Shown here: piece by piece, positions 31,308-41,000 of the stretch
Numbering within the stretch: position 1 is the stretch's first letter
Layout of the letters: each line of letters opens with the position of its first letter
Assembly (NCBI GenBank): GCA_020848615.1
Contig: JADLHW010000103.1
Coordinates: forward strand, 1 to 43,134
DNA length: 43,134 nucleotides
From: Thermoleophilia bacterium
Lineage (GTDB): Bacteria; Actinomycetota; Thermoleophilia; Miltoncostaeales; Miltoncostaeaceae
Direction of reading: 5' to 3'
The notes under the pieces: generated by a model
What the model was told of the DNA's origin: nothing
Databases searched by the model: none
Seen by the model: only the letters and a program-made list of their open reading frames with translations
Position numbers and translations under genes: made by a program

Positions 31308-32684
31308 GTGGCCTCCGGCGGCTACAACAACCGGGTGGCACCGGCCATCACACGCAACGCCGCCGTCGCGGCCATCGCCGCGGCCGTCGGCGTCGTGCTC
31401 GCCGACTCCTCCGTCGTCATCCTGGCCCTCCCGGAGATCCTGGCGCGGTACGACGTCAGCGTCGCGACCGTCGCCTGGGTCCTCACCGCCTACAACCTGG
31501 TGCTGGGACTCGCCGCGGTGCCCGCCGCCCACGCCGCGCGCCGTCACCCGCGGGCGGTGTTCACCGCCGGCATCGCCGTGTTCTCGGCGGCGTCCCTGGG
31601 GTGCGCGCTCGCCCCGTCCCTGGGCGCCCTCCTGGCGGGGCGGTGCGTGCAGGCACTCGGCGGCGCGCTGGCCGTCACCGCGGCACTGGAGCTGCTGCCG
31701 GGGCTGCTGGGCTCGGAGGCCGCGGCGGCCCGCCGGTGGGCCGCCGCGGGAGCCCTCGGGACGGCCGTGGGCCCGGCCGCCGGCGGGCTCCTGACCCAGC
31801 TGATCTCCTGGCAGGCGATCTTCGTGGCGCAGGTCCCGGTGGCGGCCGCCGCCGCCGCGGTGGTGGCCACCCGGCCCGTGCGCACCGCGGCGCCCGCCGG
31901 CCGTCCCCACCTCGCCGCGAACGCGGCGCTGGTGCTGGTGTCCGCCGCGCTCACCGCCGCGCTGTTCCTGGTGGTGCTGCTGATGATCAACGGCTGGGGG
32001 CTGGAACCCGTGCAGGCCGCCGTCGCCGTGTCGGTGATGCCGGTCGCGGCGCTCGTGTCCGGCCGGTGGCTCGGCGGGCTGGGCGGTCCCGCGGCCCGTG
32101 CCGCCGCCGGTGCCCTGGCGGTGGCGGCCGGGCTCGCCGCGCTCGGGCTGATGCCGGGGGCGTCGGTCGCCTGGACCCTGCCCCCGCAGGTGCTGGTGGG
32201 CGTCGGCCTGGGGCTCACGGTGGGGGCCCTCACCGAGGCGGCGCTCGCCGGGCGCAGCCCGCAGGGTGTGCACGGCGGGTGGACGCTGGCATCGCGCCAC
32301 CTCGGCGTGGTGCTGGGCATCCTGCTGCTCACGCCGGTGTTCGTCGCCGACCTGGACCGCCAGCAGGCGCGCGCGCAGGACGCGGTCACCGCGATCCTGC
32401 TGGACAGCCGCGTGGCCCCCTCCACCAAGATCGAGCTCGCCCAGGCCGGCGAGCGGGTGCTGGGGACCACCGACGGGCGGGTTCCCGACCTGTCGCCCAT
32501 CTTCCGCGAGGTGACACCCGCGCAGGAGGACCGCGCCGAGTTCGAGCGCCTCCGGAGCGCGCTCGGCGACCAGCTCGACCGGGCGGCCACCGCTTCGGTG
32601 GCCCGGTCGTTCCTCGCCGCCGCGGCGTTCGCGCTGCTGGCGCTCCTGCCGGTGGCCGTGTCCCGCGGGCGGGTGCGGTTGTGA
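31308..32684 (+). CDS. MFS transporter with long loop
   Basis: 458 residues from GTG 31308, 11 nt after AAAGGA; GTG 31335 is an alternative start. The N-terminal half is DHA2-like (LADSSVVILALPEILARYDVS, then WVLTAYNLVLGLAAVPA; QALGGALAVTAALELLPG; GTAVGPAAGGLLTQLISWQAIF). After about twelve to thirteen helices, a hydrophilic helical insert of about 85 residues (DLDRQQARAQDAVTAILLDSRVAPST...EDRAEFERLRSALGDQLDRAAT) comes before the last helix. This insert is unusual. Stop overlaps the next gene (GTGA). Likely drug or metabolite exporter with an accessory protein; substrate unknown. Confidence 0.82.
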   Translation: MASGGYNNRVAPAITRNAAVAAIAAAVGVVLADSSVVILALPEILARYDVSVATVAWVLTAYNLVLGLAAVPAAHAARRHPRAVFTAGIAVFSAASLGCALAPSLGALLAGRCVQALGGALAVTAALELLPGLLGSEAAAARRWAAAGALGTAVGPAAGGLLTQLISWQAIFVAQVPVAAAAAAVVATRPVRTAAPAGRPHLAANAALVLVSAALTAALFLVVLLMINGWGLEPVQAAVAVSVMPVAALVSGRWLGGLGGPAARAAAGALAVAAGLAALGLMPGASVAWTLPPQVLVGVGLGLTVGALTEAALAGRSPQGVHGGWTLASRHLGVVLGILLLTPVFVADLDRQQARAQDAVTAILLDSRVAPSTKIELAQAGERVLGTTDGRVPDLSPIFREVTPAQEDRAEFERLRSALGDQLDRAATASVARSFLAAAAFALLALLPVAVSRGRVRL

Positions 32685-33160
32685 GGCGCCCCGGGCCGCT
32701 GCTGGTGGCCGCCGTCGCGGCCCTCGGGATCCTGCTGGTGGGCGTCTATGTCGCGCTGGGCGGCGGGCGGTACGACCCGCTCGCGGTGGCCGACCCGTGC
32801 CAGCAGCGGGAATGGCGCGACCCGGAGGGCACCCAGGCCGTCGCCGAGCAGATCGCCCTGTCGGCACTGGACGGCGCCGCGTGCGACCTGGGCGTGTCCC
32901 GCGAGGCCCTGGCCCTGGCGGTGACCGGCGACGACCGGTTCCGGGAGTTCACGCGCGCGTACCGGCTGGATGAGGGCCGCGTGGAGGACGCCCTGCGCAA
33001 GGGGCTCCTGCGTGCCATCGACGACGCCGCGCGGGCCGACGCCATCAACGGGCCCACGGAGTTCCTGCTGCGGCAGGCCGCGGAGCGCCTGCCGCTGCAG
33101 CGCCTCATCGAGGCGGTGCGCGACGGCGACCTGGACTGGGTGCCGGGGCTGCTCGGCTGA
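32681..33160 (+). CDS. Membrane-anchored partner of the MFS protein
   Basis: 159 residues: an N-terminal signal anchor (RRPGPLLVAAVAALGILLVGVYVALGG), a Cys pair (Cys40 and Cys67 region: DPCQQREW, GAACDLGVS), then a helical domain ending RLIEAVRDGDLDWVPGLLG. Extracytoplasmic by the positive-inside rule. GTG 32681 overlaps the MFS stop, so it is made together with the transporter. No family recognised; a transporter-associated role is inferred from the coupling. Confidence 0.78.
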   Translation: MRRPGPLLVAAVAALGILLVGVYVALGGGRYDPLAVADPCQQREWRDPEGTQAVAEQIALSALDGAACDLGVSREALALAVTGDDRFREFTRAYRLDEGRVEDALRKGLLRAIDDAARADAINGPTEFLLRQAAERLPLQRLIEAVRDGDLDWVPGLLG

Positions 33161-33188
33161 GCCGCCCGCCGCCGTGCCGCCGCCGGTG

Positions 33189-33194
33189 TAGCGT
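33189..33194 (+). promoter_or_regulatory. Leaderless -10 for the antiporter gene
   Basis: TAGCGT, 6 nt before the GTG at 33201. Confidence 0.4.
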
Positions 33195-33200
33195 GCGGCC

Positions 33201-34355
33201 GTGGGCTTCGGGACGCTGGCGCTGATCATCGCGTGCGGCCTGGCGGGGCCCCTGCTGGCCGGGCTGCCCCGGCTCGCCCCGCCGCTGGTCGTGGGGGAGC
33301 TGGCGGCCGGCGTGCTGGTGGGCCGCACCGGCACCGGGTGGGTCGACCCGGGGACGCCGACGCTGCGGTTCCTGTCCGACATGGGCTTCGCCCTGCTGAT
33401 GTTCTCCCTGGGCGCCGCGCTGCCGCTGCGCGAGCCGGGGCTCCGGGCCGCGCTGGGACGCGGCGGCATCGCCGCGGCCGCCGCGTTCGCGCTCGCGGTG
33501 CCCGGCGGATACCTGGTGGCCGCCGGCGGCGATCTGGACCGGCCCTGGCTGGCGGCGGTGCTGCTGGCCTCCACCTCGGCGGCGATGGCGCTGCCGGCGC
33601 TCGCCGAACGCCGCATGGACCGCACGGCCATGGGGATGGCGATCGCTGCCTGGGCGAGCATCGCCAACGTCACGGCGGTGATGGCGCTGCCGCTGGTCAC
33701 GACCTCCGGCACGGTGTGGCGGACCCTCACCGGCAGCGTCGTGGTGACGGGGGCCACCGTGGCGGTGTGGATCGTGTGGCGCGACGCCCGCCGCCGCGGG
33801 TGGTTCAAGCGGTACCGGCGGCTGTCCAAGCGCCGCCGGTGGGGCCTGGACCTGCGCATCGCCCTCGCCAACCTGTTCCTGCTGGCCTGGCTCGCCGTGA
33901 CGTTCGAGACCAGCATCCTGGTCGCCGGGTTCTCCGCCGGGGTGGTCGTCGCGCTCATCGGGCGGCCCCGCCGCCTGGCGTGGGAGGTGCTGGGGATCGC
34001 GGAGGGCCTGTTCGTGCCGCTGTTCTTCGTGACCCTCGGCGCCCAGCTCGACCTGCGCGCGCTCGCGCAGGAACCCCGGCAGATGCTGCTCGCCGCCCTG
34101 CTGCTGGCCGCGGGCGTCGCCGTCCACGCCGGTGCGGCGCTCGCGGGCCGCATGCCGGCCGCCGCCGGACTGGTCGCGGCGGTGACGATGGGGGTGCCGG
34201 CGGCCGCGGTCGCGCTGGGGCTGCGCGAGGGGACCCTCAGCCCGGCGCATGGCGCGGCGGTGATGGCCGCGGCCCTGGGGTCGGTGGCCGTCATGGCCGT
34301 CGGCGTGCGGCTGGTGGGCGCGCCGGTGCGCGGCGAGGCGCCGGCGCCGGGGTAG
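33201..34355 (+). CDS. CPA2-type antiporter variant
   Basis: 384 residues, about eleven to twelve membrane segments, Na+/H+ exchanger (CPA2/KefB) fold: PPLVVGELAAGVLVGRTG, FLSDMGFALLMFSLGAALP, LLASTSAAMALPALAE and FVPLFFVTLGAQLDL. At the ion-binding position, where relatives have Asp (for example FQDIAA in KefC), this protein has Asn156 in WASIANVTAV, with no acidic residue nearby. A basic cytoplasmic loop (DARRRGWFKRYRRLSKRRR) lies near residue 200. No TrkA-N domain. Transport of protons may be altered, or it may be a channel-like or sensor relative. GTG 33201 is leaderless. Confidence 0.85.
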   Translation: MGFGTLALIIACGLAGPLLAGLPRLAPPLVVGELAAGVLVGRTGTGWVDPGTPTLRFLSDMGFALLMFSLGAALPLREPGLRAALGRGGIAAAAAFALAVPGGYLVAAGGDLDRPWLAAVLLASTSAAMALPALAERRMDRTAMGMAIAAWASIANVTAVMALPLVTTSGTVWRTLTGSVVVTGATVAVWIVWRDARRRGWFKRYRRLSKRRRWGLDLRIALANLFLLAWLAVTFETSILVAGFSAGVVVALIGRPRRLAWEVLGIAEGLFVPLFFVTLGAQLDLRALAQEPRQMLLAALLLAAGVAVHAGAALAGRMPAAAGLVAAVTMGVPAAAVALGLREGTLSPAHGAAVMAAALGSVAVMAVGVRLVGAPVRGEAPAPG

Positions 34356-34358
34356 ATT
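34353..34358 (+). promoter_or_regulatory. -10 ahead of the micro-ORF chain
   Basis: TAGATT, overlapping the antiporter stop codon (TAG 34353-34355), 7 nt before the ATG at 34366. Confidence 0.4.
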
Positions 34359-34365
34359 GCGGCCC

Positions 34366-34401
34366 ATGGCCTTCCCATCCGAGCCCGGCGCCCGCCGATG
34401 A
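34366..34401 (+). CDS. Putative leader micro-ORF 1 (11 codons)
   Basis: MAFPSEPGARR, then TGA. Its ATG is 7 nt after TAGATT. Its stop overlaps the next ATG (ATGA at 34398-34401). Coding capacity unproven. Confidence 0.3.
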   Translation: MAFPSEPGARR

Positions 34402-34424
34402 CCCCGGAGCGACCGGGGCCGTGA
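34398..34424 (+). CDS. Putative leader micro-ORF 2 (8 codons)
   Basis: MTPERPGP, then TGA, whose last bases overlap the GTG of the MBL-fold gene (GTGA at 34421-34424). Together with micro-ORF 1 it forms a chain of coupled frames. Confidence 0.3.
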   Translation: MTPERPGP

Positions 34425-35023
34425 ACGTCGCCCGCATCGACGACGGCCTGTGGCGGTGGAGCAGCGACCACCCGGACTGGCGGCCCGGCGCGTCCTGGGA
34501 TGCCGAGGTGGCGAGCGTCTACCTGGAGGTCCCCGAGGCCGTCGTGCTGGTGGACCCGCTGGTGCCGACGGACCCCGCCCAGGCGGAGCGGTTCCTCGTC
34601 CACCTCGACGCTGACATCGAGCGGCTGGGGCTGTCGGTGGTCGTGGTCGTCACGGTGGACTGGCACCGCAGGAGCGCCGACGCGCTGGCCGCGCGCTACC
34701 CCGGCGGCCGCATCATCGGGGCCGGGCGCGAGGGGGACCCGCCGGACGGGGTCGTGCTGGTGCCCGTGCCGGCCGCGCGGGAGGTCGTGGTGTGGATCCC
34801 CGGGCATCGCGCGGTGGTGCCCGGCGACGTGCTGCTGGGCGACGGCGCCGGCGGCGTGCGCCGGTGCCCGCCGGACTGGCTGCCGGAGGGGTCGTCCGAC
34901 GCGGAGCTCGGCAGGCAGCTCGCGCCGCTGCTGGACCTCGGGGCCGAGCGGGTCCTGCTGAGCCACGGGGCGCCGGTGCTCGAGGGCGGGGGAGCCGCCC
35001 TGCGGGCGGCGCTGGACGGTTAG
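34421..35023 (+). CDS. Degenerate metallo-beta-lactamase-fold protein
   Basis: 200 residues with the MBL strand order: EVASVYLEVPEAVVLVDPLVP, VVVVVTVDWHRRSADALAARYPGGRIIG, a PGDVLLGDG strand and LLSHGAPVLEGG. The zinc motif THxHxDH is replaced by TVDWHRRS (Asp80, His82), so only parts of the metal site remain (Asp in GDVLLG, His in LSHGAP). It may bind one metal or none. GTG 34421 is the only in-frame start near the conserved N-terminus; GGAG lies 11 nt upstream within micro-ORF 2. Stop overlaps the stop of the convergent giant gene by three to four bases. Confidence 0.78.
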   Translation: MNVARIDDGLWRWSSDHPDWRPGASWDAEVASVYLEVPEAVVLVDPLVPTDPAQAERFLVHLDADIERLGLSVVVVVTVDWHRRSADALAARYPGGRIIGAGREGDPPDGVVLVPVPAAREVVVWIPGHRAVVPGDVLLGDGAGGVRRCPPDWLPEGSSDAELGRQLAPLLDLGAERVLLSHGAPVLEGGGAALRAALDG

Positions 35024-38000
35024 TCCAGGTCGTTGGAGGCGTCGCGCAGGTGCCGGGCCTCCACGTGCCCGGGCCCGGCGGGCGTCTCCACCTCCACCCA
35101 CCGCCCGCCGCGCCGCCGCCGGGGCCGGTTGCGGGACCACACCGGCCCGGCGTCCCGGCGCAGCACGAACCGCAGCTCCGCCGCCGGGTTCGGGGCGGTG
35201 AGCACGCGCAGCACGCGGCCCGGCGGGACGTCCACCACGAAGTACGGACGCCGCCGCCGCCGGCGCACGCCGATGAGCGAGACGAACATGACCGTCCACG
35301 CGCCGCCCATCGACAGCAGCTGCACCGGGACGTCGAGCTCCGCGACCGCGGTGAGGGCCTTCAGGGGGGCCTGCAGGGTCACCGTGACGCGGTCGTCGAC
35401 CGTCGCCGGCAGGCCGGCGGCGGGCGGCTCGAACCGCAGGACGCGGGCGGCGGGCAGCACGGGGGCGGCGGGTGCCGGCGTCGTGCCGTCCGGCTTCGGG
35501 GACGGCTTGGGGGGCTGCGGCGCGGGCCGCACGCCGTTGCCGCCGCCGGTGCCCGGGCCCGGCAGCGGCGCGATCCCGCCGCCGCCCCCGCCTCCGCCGC
35601 CGCCACCGCCGCCGCCCGGGGGGGAGGGGGCCGTGCCGCCGCCCCCGCCGCCCCCGTCCGCGGGTGCCGCCGTGACCGTGATCGTGAAGGTCCGGGTGTC
35701 CTGCCTTCGCGGCGCGCCGTCGTCGAGGATGCGCACCGTCACGGCGTGCGTGCCGGTGTCGGCGTCGGCCGGGGTCCAGGAGACGGTGCCGGAGTCGTCC
35801 ACCGTGAGGCCGGCGGGGCCGTCCACCGCGAAGCGCAGCAGGTTCGCGGGGATGTCGGGATCGGTGGCCACCGCGACGACGGTCATCGCGGTGCCCGCCC
35901 TGGCCTGCTGGTCGGGGATCGCCGAGAGCACGGGGGCGCGGTTCACCTCCGCCACCTTCACCGTGAAGGCGCGCTCGGCGGACATGGCGGGCGAGCCGGC
36001 ATCGGTGGCCGCCACCTTCACGGTGAAGGTGCCCGGGCCCTGAGCCTCCGACGGGGTCCAGCGGATGACGCCGGTGGCCGGGTCGATGGTCATCCCCTGC
36101 GGGGACTGCCGCAGCGAGTACGTGACCGCCTGGCCCTCGGCGTCGGTGGCCGCGGCCGTCGCGGTGAACGGGTCCTGCTCGTCCACGGTGGCGTCCGGGA
36201 TGGCCTGCAGCACCGGGGCCGAGTTCGAGATCGCGACGGACCACCCGAAGGCCACCTGGGCCGAGGCGCCGTCCGGGTCGGTCACCGTCACGGTCACGGC
36301 GTACGGGCTGCCGGTGGCGGCCCCGGCGGACAGCGTGCCGGTGATCGCGCCGGTGGACGGGTCAATCGACAGCCCGGGAGGCAGGCCCGCGGCCGACCAG
36401 GTGAGGGCCTGCGCCGGGACGTCGGGATCGGTGGCGGTGACCTGCAGCGAGACGGGGTCGCCCTCGCCGCTGGACTGGTCGGCCACCGGGTCGACCAGCG
36501 GCGCGGCGTTCACCTCGGTCACGTCCACCTGGGCGGGCTCGGAGTCGGACGCCAGGGTGGCGTCGGTCACCACCACCGCGAAGGTGTGGGAGCCGGGGCC
36601 CTGCTGCTCGGTGGGCGTCCACGTGAACGCGCCGGTGGCGGGATCGATCGCCGCCCCGGGCGGCGCGCCCACCAGTGACCAGGTGAGCGTGTCGGCGGGA
36701 AGGTCCGGGTCGCCCGCCGTCGCCGTGAACGACAGGGCCGACCCCTCGGGGACGGTCTTGGGGGGGATCGGGTCGAGTGCCGGGGGACTGGGGTTGGGGG
36801 GGAGGGTGATCGCCAGCGCGTCGCTGTCGGCGAGGGTGCCGCCGGCCCCCGTGGCGCCCTGGTCGGAGACGTCGACCTGGATGGACGCCGGCCCGCTGTA
36901 GCCCGGTGCCGGCAGGAACGTGAGCCCGTCGAGCGCCGCCAGCACGTCGACCAGCGAACCGGTGAACGTCATGGAGACGTCCAGGGACCCGTCACCAGCC
37001 ACGAACGCCAGGTTCGCGGTGGTGGACACCGTGAGGGTGCCGTGCGTGGCGGAGAGCGTGACGCGGGCCGGGGAGGCGGCGATGTCCGGGTCGGCGATGG
37101 TCACGGCGTTCCCGCCGGCCACCGACAGCACCAGCGGACTGCCGCCCGGCGCGGTGACCGGCGCCGGCAGGGTGATGGCCGGGGCGTCGTTCTGGGCGGT
37201 CACCGTGATCGGGAGGGTGTCGTCGTCGGTGAGGCTCCCGCCGCCGCCGGTGTTGCCCTGGTCGTCGGTGACGATGCGGAGGGACGCGGCGCCCACGTGG
37301 TCCCCGGCGGGGGAGAACGTGAGCCCGTCGAGTGCGGCGTTCACGTCCGCGAGGGTGCCCGTGAAGACCATGGCGGGGTCGATGACCCCGTCCCCGGTCG
37401 TGAAGGCCAGGCCGGCGACGCCGGAGAGCGTGAGGACGCCGTTGCCGCCGGTGAGGGTGACCTTCACGGCGCCGGCGCCGGCGTCCGGGTCGGCCACCTG
37501 GATCGCCGAGGGGCCGCCCAGGATGAGCGGGGTGTCCTCCGCCACGGCCTGCGCGGGCGGCATCGCGTGCAGCGGGGGGTCGTTCTCGGCGTTCACGGTG
37601 ATCGGCAGCGTGTCGGCGTCGGTGCGGGCGCCGCCGACCCCGGTGTTGCCCTGGTCGTCGGTCGTGATCTGCAGCGACGCGGGGCCCGCGTACCCCAGGG
37701 CCGGGACGAACCGGGCGCCGTTGAAGGCGGCGTTCACGGCGGCCAGGGTGCCCGTGAACCGCATCGCCGCATCGGCGGTGCCGTCGCCGGTGGTGAAGGT
37801 GAGGCCGGCGGTCCCCGAGAGGGTGAGCGTGCCGGCGGCGGCCGTGAGCGTCACGTCCACCGCCCCGGCCCCCGCGTCGGGGTCGGCCACCGAGAGCTCC
37901 AGCGCGCCGCCGGCGGTGAACACCAGGGGCGCGTCCTCGGCGATGATCTGTGGCGCCGGCACCGTGTTCACCGGCGGGTCGTTGCCCGCGACCGCCGCGA

Positions 38001-41000
38001 CGGCCCGCGAGATCTCCGAGGTCTGCCCGAACGTGCCGCCGCCGGTGTCCTCGGTCACGGTCGCGGTGATGACGTCGCCGGCCGACGCGGACAGCGTCTG
38101 GACGTAGGTCGCGGTGCCGCCGGGATGCACCACCGTGGCGGCCGCGCGAAGCACCCCGGCCTCGCCGCTGCCGGACGGGTCGGCGCCCGCCGGGTTCGCG
38201 AAGAACTCCACCCGGTGGGTCCCGGCGGCGACGTCCAGGTCGTACGTGACCGTGGCGTTCGCCGTGTGCTCGACGACGGAGACGATGTCCGGGGTGTTCA
38301 GGATCCCGTCGGCGTCGCCCGGGTCGTTGGCGGTCACGCCGTCGGACGGGGCGGAGGAGGTGATGACCGCAGCGTTGCGGTCGATGCCGAGGCCGCCGTT
38401 GCCGGCCATCGCGTTGCGCAGGATGGCGTTGCCGGTGGCGCCGCCGTTCACCATGACCCCCGCCCGGGTGTTGCCGGAGATCGTGTTGGCGTCGGCCGCG
38501 GCGGTGCCGCCGATGGTGGTGCCCGAAGTGGCGACCCACACCCCCAGGTCGCCGTTGGCGACCACGCCGCCGCCGGACCCCACGCCGATGGCGTTGCCCC
38601 GCACCAGGGCGCCGTTCGCGCCGGTCTCCAGGCTCACCCCGTCATCGCCGTTGCCGGAGATGACGTTCCCGTCCCCGGCGCCCGGGCCGCCGATCGCCGC
38701 GGTGGGGGAGCCGTTCACGCGGACGCCGTCGCCGCCGTTCGGGACCGGGGCGTCGCCGGTGGCGTCCGTGCCGATGCGGTTGCCGCGGAGGGTGTTCCCC
38801 GAGCCGCCGGCGAGCACGACGCCGTCCCCGCCGTTGCCGGACACCACGTTGCCGTCGGCGGTCCCGCTCCCGCCGACCGCGGCGGCGCCGCCGGTCACGC
38901 GGACGCCGTCACCCGCGTTGGGGCGGGCCGTGGCGCCGTCCAGGCCGATGCCGACGCGGTTCCCGGCGACGGTGTCGCCGTCGGTGAGCACCCGCACGCC
39001 GTCGCCCGCGAAGGAGTGGACCGCCAGGCCGCGCAGGGTGCTGCCGCCGGTGCCCGCCCCCAGGGTGATGCCGTTCGCGGTCCCCGCCGACGTGCCGTCC
39101 ACCGCCACCACCGGCCGGCCCTGCGCGCCGGCCTGGGCCTGCGTGGACGCGTCGAGGGTGACGGGGTCGACCAGCGTCGGCAGGGCGGCGGCCGGGGTGA
39201 CCGTGAAGCCCACCGGCGAGGCCGTGTACCCGCCGTCGGTGGTGGGGATCGCGAACACCGACGACTGCGCCCCGACGATGGCGTTGGCGTTGCGCATGAA
39301 CCGGCGCAGGGATCCCTGGCCGGTGCGGGCCGTGTCGTACCGCAGGATCTCGGAGGAGAAGTCCGTGCCGTTGTGCCAGTGCGAGGCGTAGAGGTAGCGG
39401 CCGTCGAACGACGCGCCCAGCGCGCCGTCCGGATCGGTGCCCACGCCGGCCGCGCCCGGGTCGTACAGGTCCCAGGACCCGGCGGCGCCGAACGCCGCGC
39501 GGGTGTCGTAGCGCAGGACGTCGCCGGCGGGGGCGCCCGAGGCGTCCGCGTACTGGGCGAAGTAGGCGAAGCGCCCGTCGAAGGTCGCGGTCCGGAAGCC
39601 CACGGCGTTCGCGCCCAGGCCCGCGGTGGACGGGTCGAACACCGACCAGCCGGCGGCAACCCCGAACGCCGCCTGGGTGTCGTAGCGCAGCACCTCGCCG
39701 CCGTACGCCGATCCGTTGAAGTACGGGGCGAAGTAGAGGTACCGGCCGTCGCCGGTGATCGCCGCGTACCCGTCGGCATCGGTCCCCACGCCGTTCGCGC
39801 CGGGGTCGAAGCCGGCCCAGCTGCCCGCCGCGGTGAACGACCCCGTGGTGTCGTAGCGAAGGATCTCGCCGCGGTTGCCGATGGGCGCGAAGTACAGGTA
39901 CCGGCCGTCGAAGCGAACGTCGAAGAACCCCTCCGGGGCGGTCCCCACGCCGTTCGCGCCGGGATCGAAGGTGGTCCAGCCGGCCGAGGAGCCGAAGGCC
40001 GCGTGGGTGTCGTAGCGCAGGACCTCGCCGGAGATCGCGGTGCCGTTGTCGAACGGCGCCAGGTAGACGTACCGGCCGTCCCAGGCCATCCCGCGGTAGC
40101 CGTCCGGGTCGGCACCCACCCCGTCGTCGCCCGGGTCGTAGGCGTCCCAGCTGCCGGTGTCCTGGAAGTCCCCCCGCGTGTCGAGGCGCAGGACCTCGCC
40201 GTGCGGGCCGGACCCGTTGTCGTCGGGGGCGAAGTACACGTACCGGCCGTCGAACACCGCGCCGACGTAGCCGTCGGGGTCGCTGCCGACGCCGTTGTCG
40301 CCCGCATCGAAGCTCGTCCACGACCCCACGTCGGTGAACGCCCCCGCGGTGTCGTACCGCAGCACCTCGCCGTGCCGCCCGCCGGACCGCATGGACGGCA
40401 CGAAGTACACGTAGCGGCCGTCGAACACCTGGTGCTCGTAGCCCTCGGGGTTCGTGCCGATCCCGGCGCCGTCGGCGTCGAAGTCCTCCCACGAGGCCGC
40501 CGTCGCGAACCCGCCTGCGGCGGGGTCGTCACCGGTGTTGGTGACCGCGGCGAAGCTGAACCCGGTGACCAGCCCGGACACGTCGGCGCCCGACACGACG
40601 GCCCGCTGGACGTGCTCGGCGGACGAGAGCACCGGGAAGCCGTCGCCGCGGCCGGGCCGGGCCCCGCCGTAGAGGGCCCCGGGGGACCCCGTGAACGTGA
40701 ACGACCCGCCGCCGGCGTCGCGCACCGCCCCCGGCGATGCGTAGGTCTGCTCGGCCCAGACGTCCTCCCAGGTGTACCCGCCCCGCAGCCCGACGGCGGG
40801 CGTGACGTCCCGGGAGTCGACGGCCGCCCAGTAGGTGCCGTCGCCGGGGACGGTGACCGACCAGTTGCCGACGCCGTCGGTGCGGGTGGTGCGGCTCACC
40901 GCGTCGCCGGCGTCCGGCACGCCGTTGCCCTGGTCGGCGAACACCCAGACGTCCACGCCGGCGACGCCGCTGCCGTCGTCGCCCACCTGGCCGTCGCCGT

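Noticed and set aside
35575-35640. G-rich tract as a regulatory G-quadruplex
   Set aside because: It is fully explained by poly-glycine codons inside a gene; no other support.
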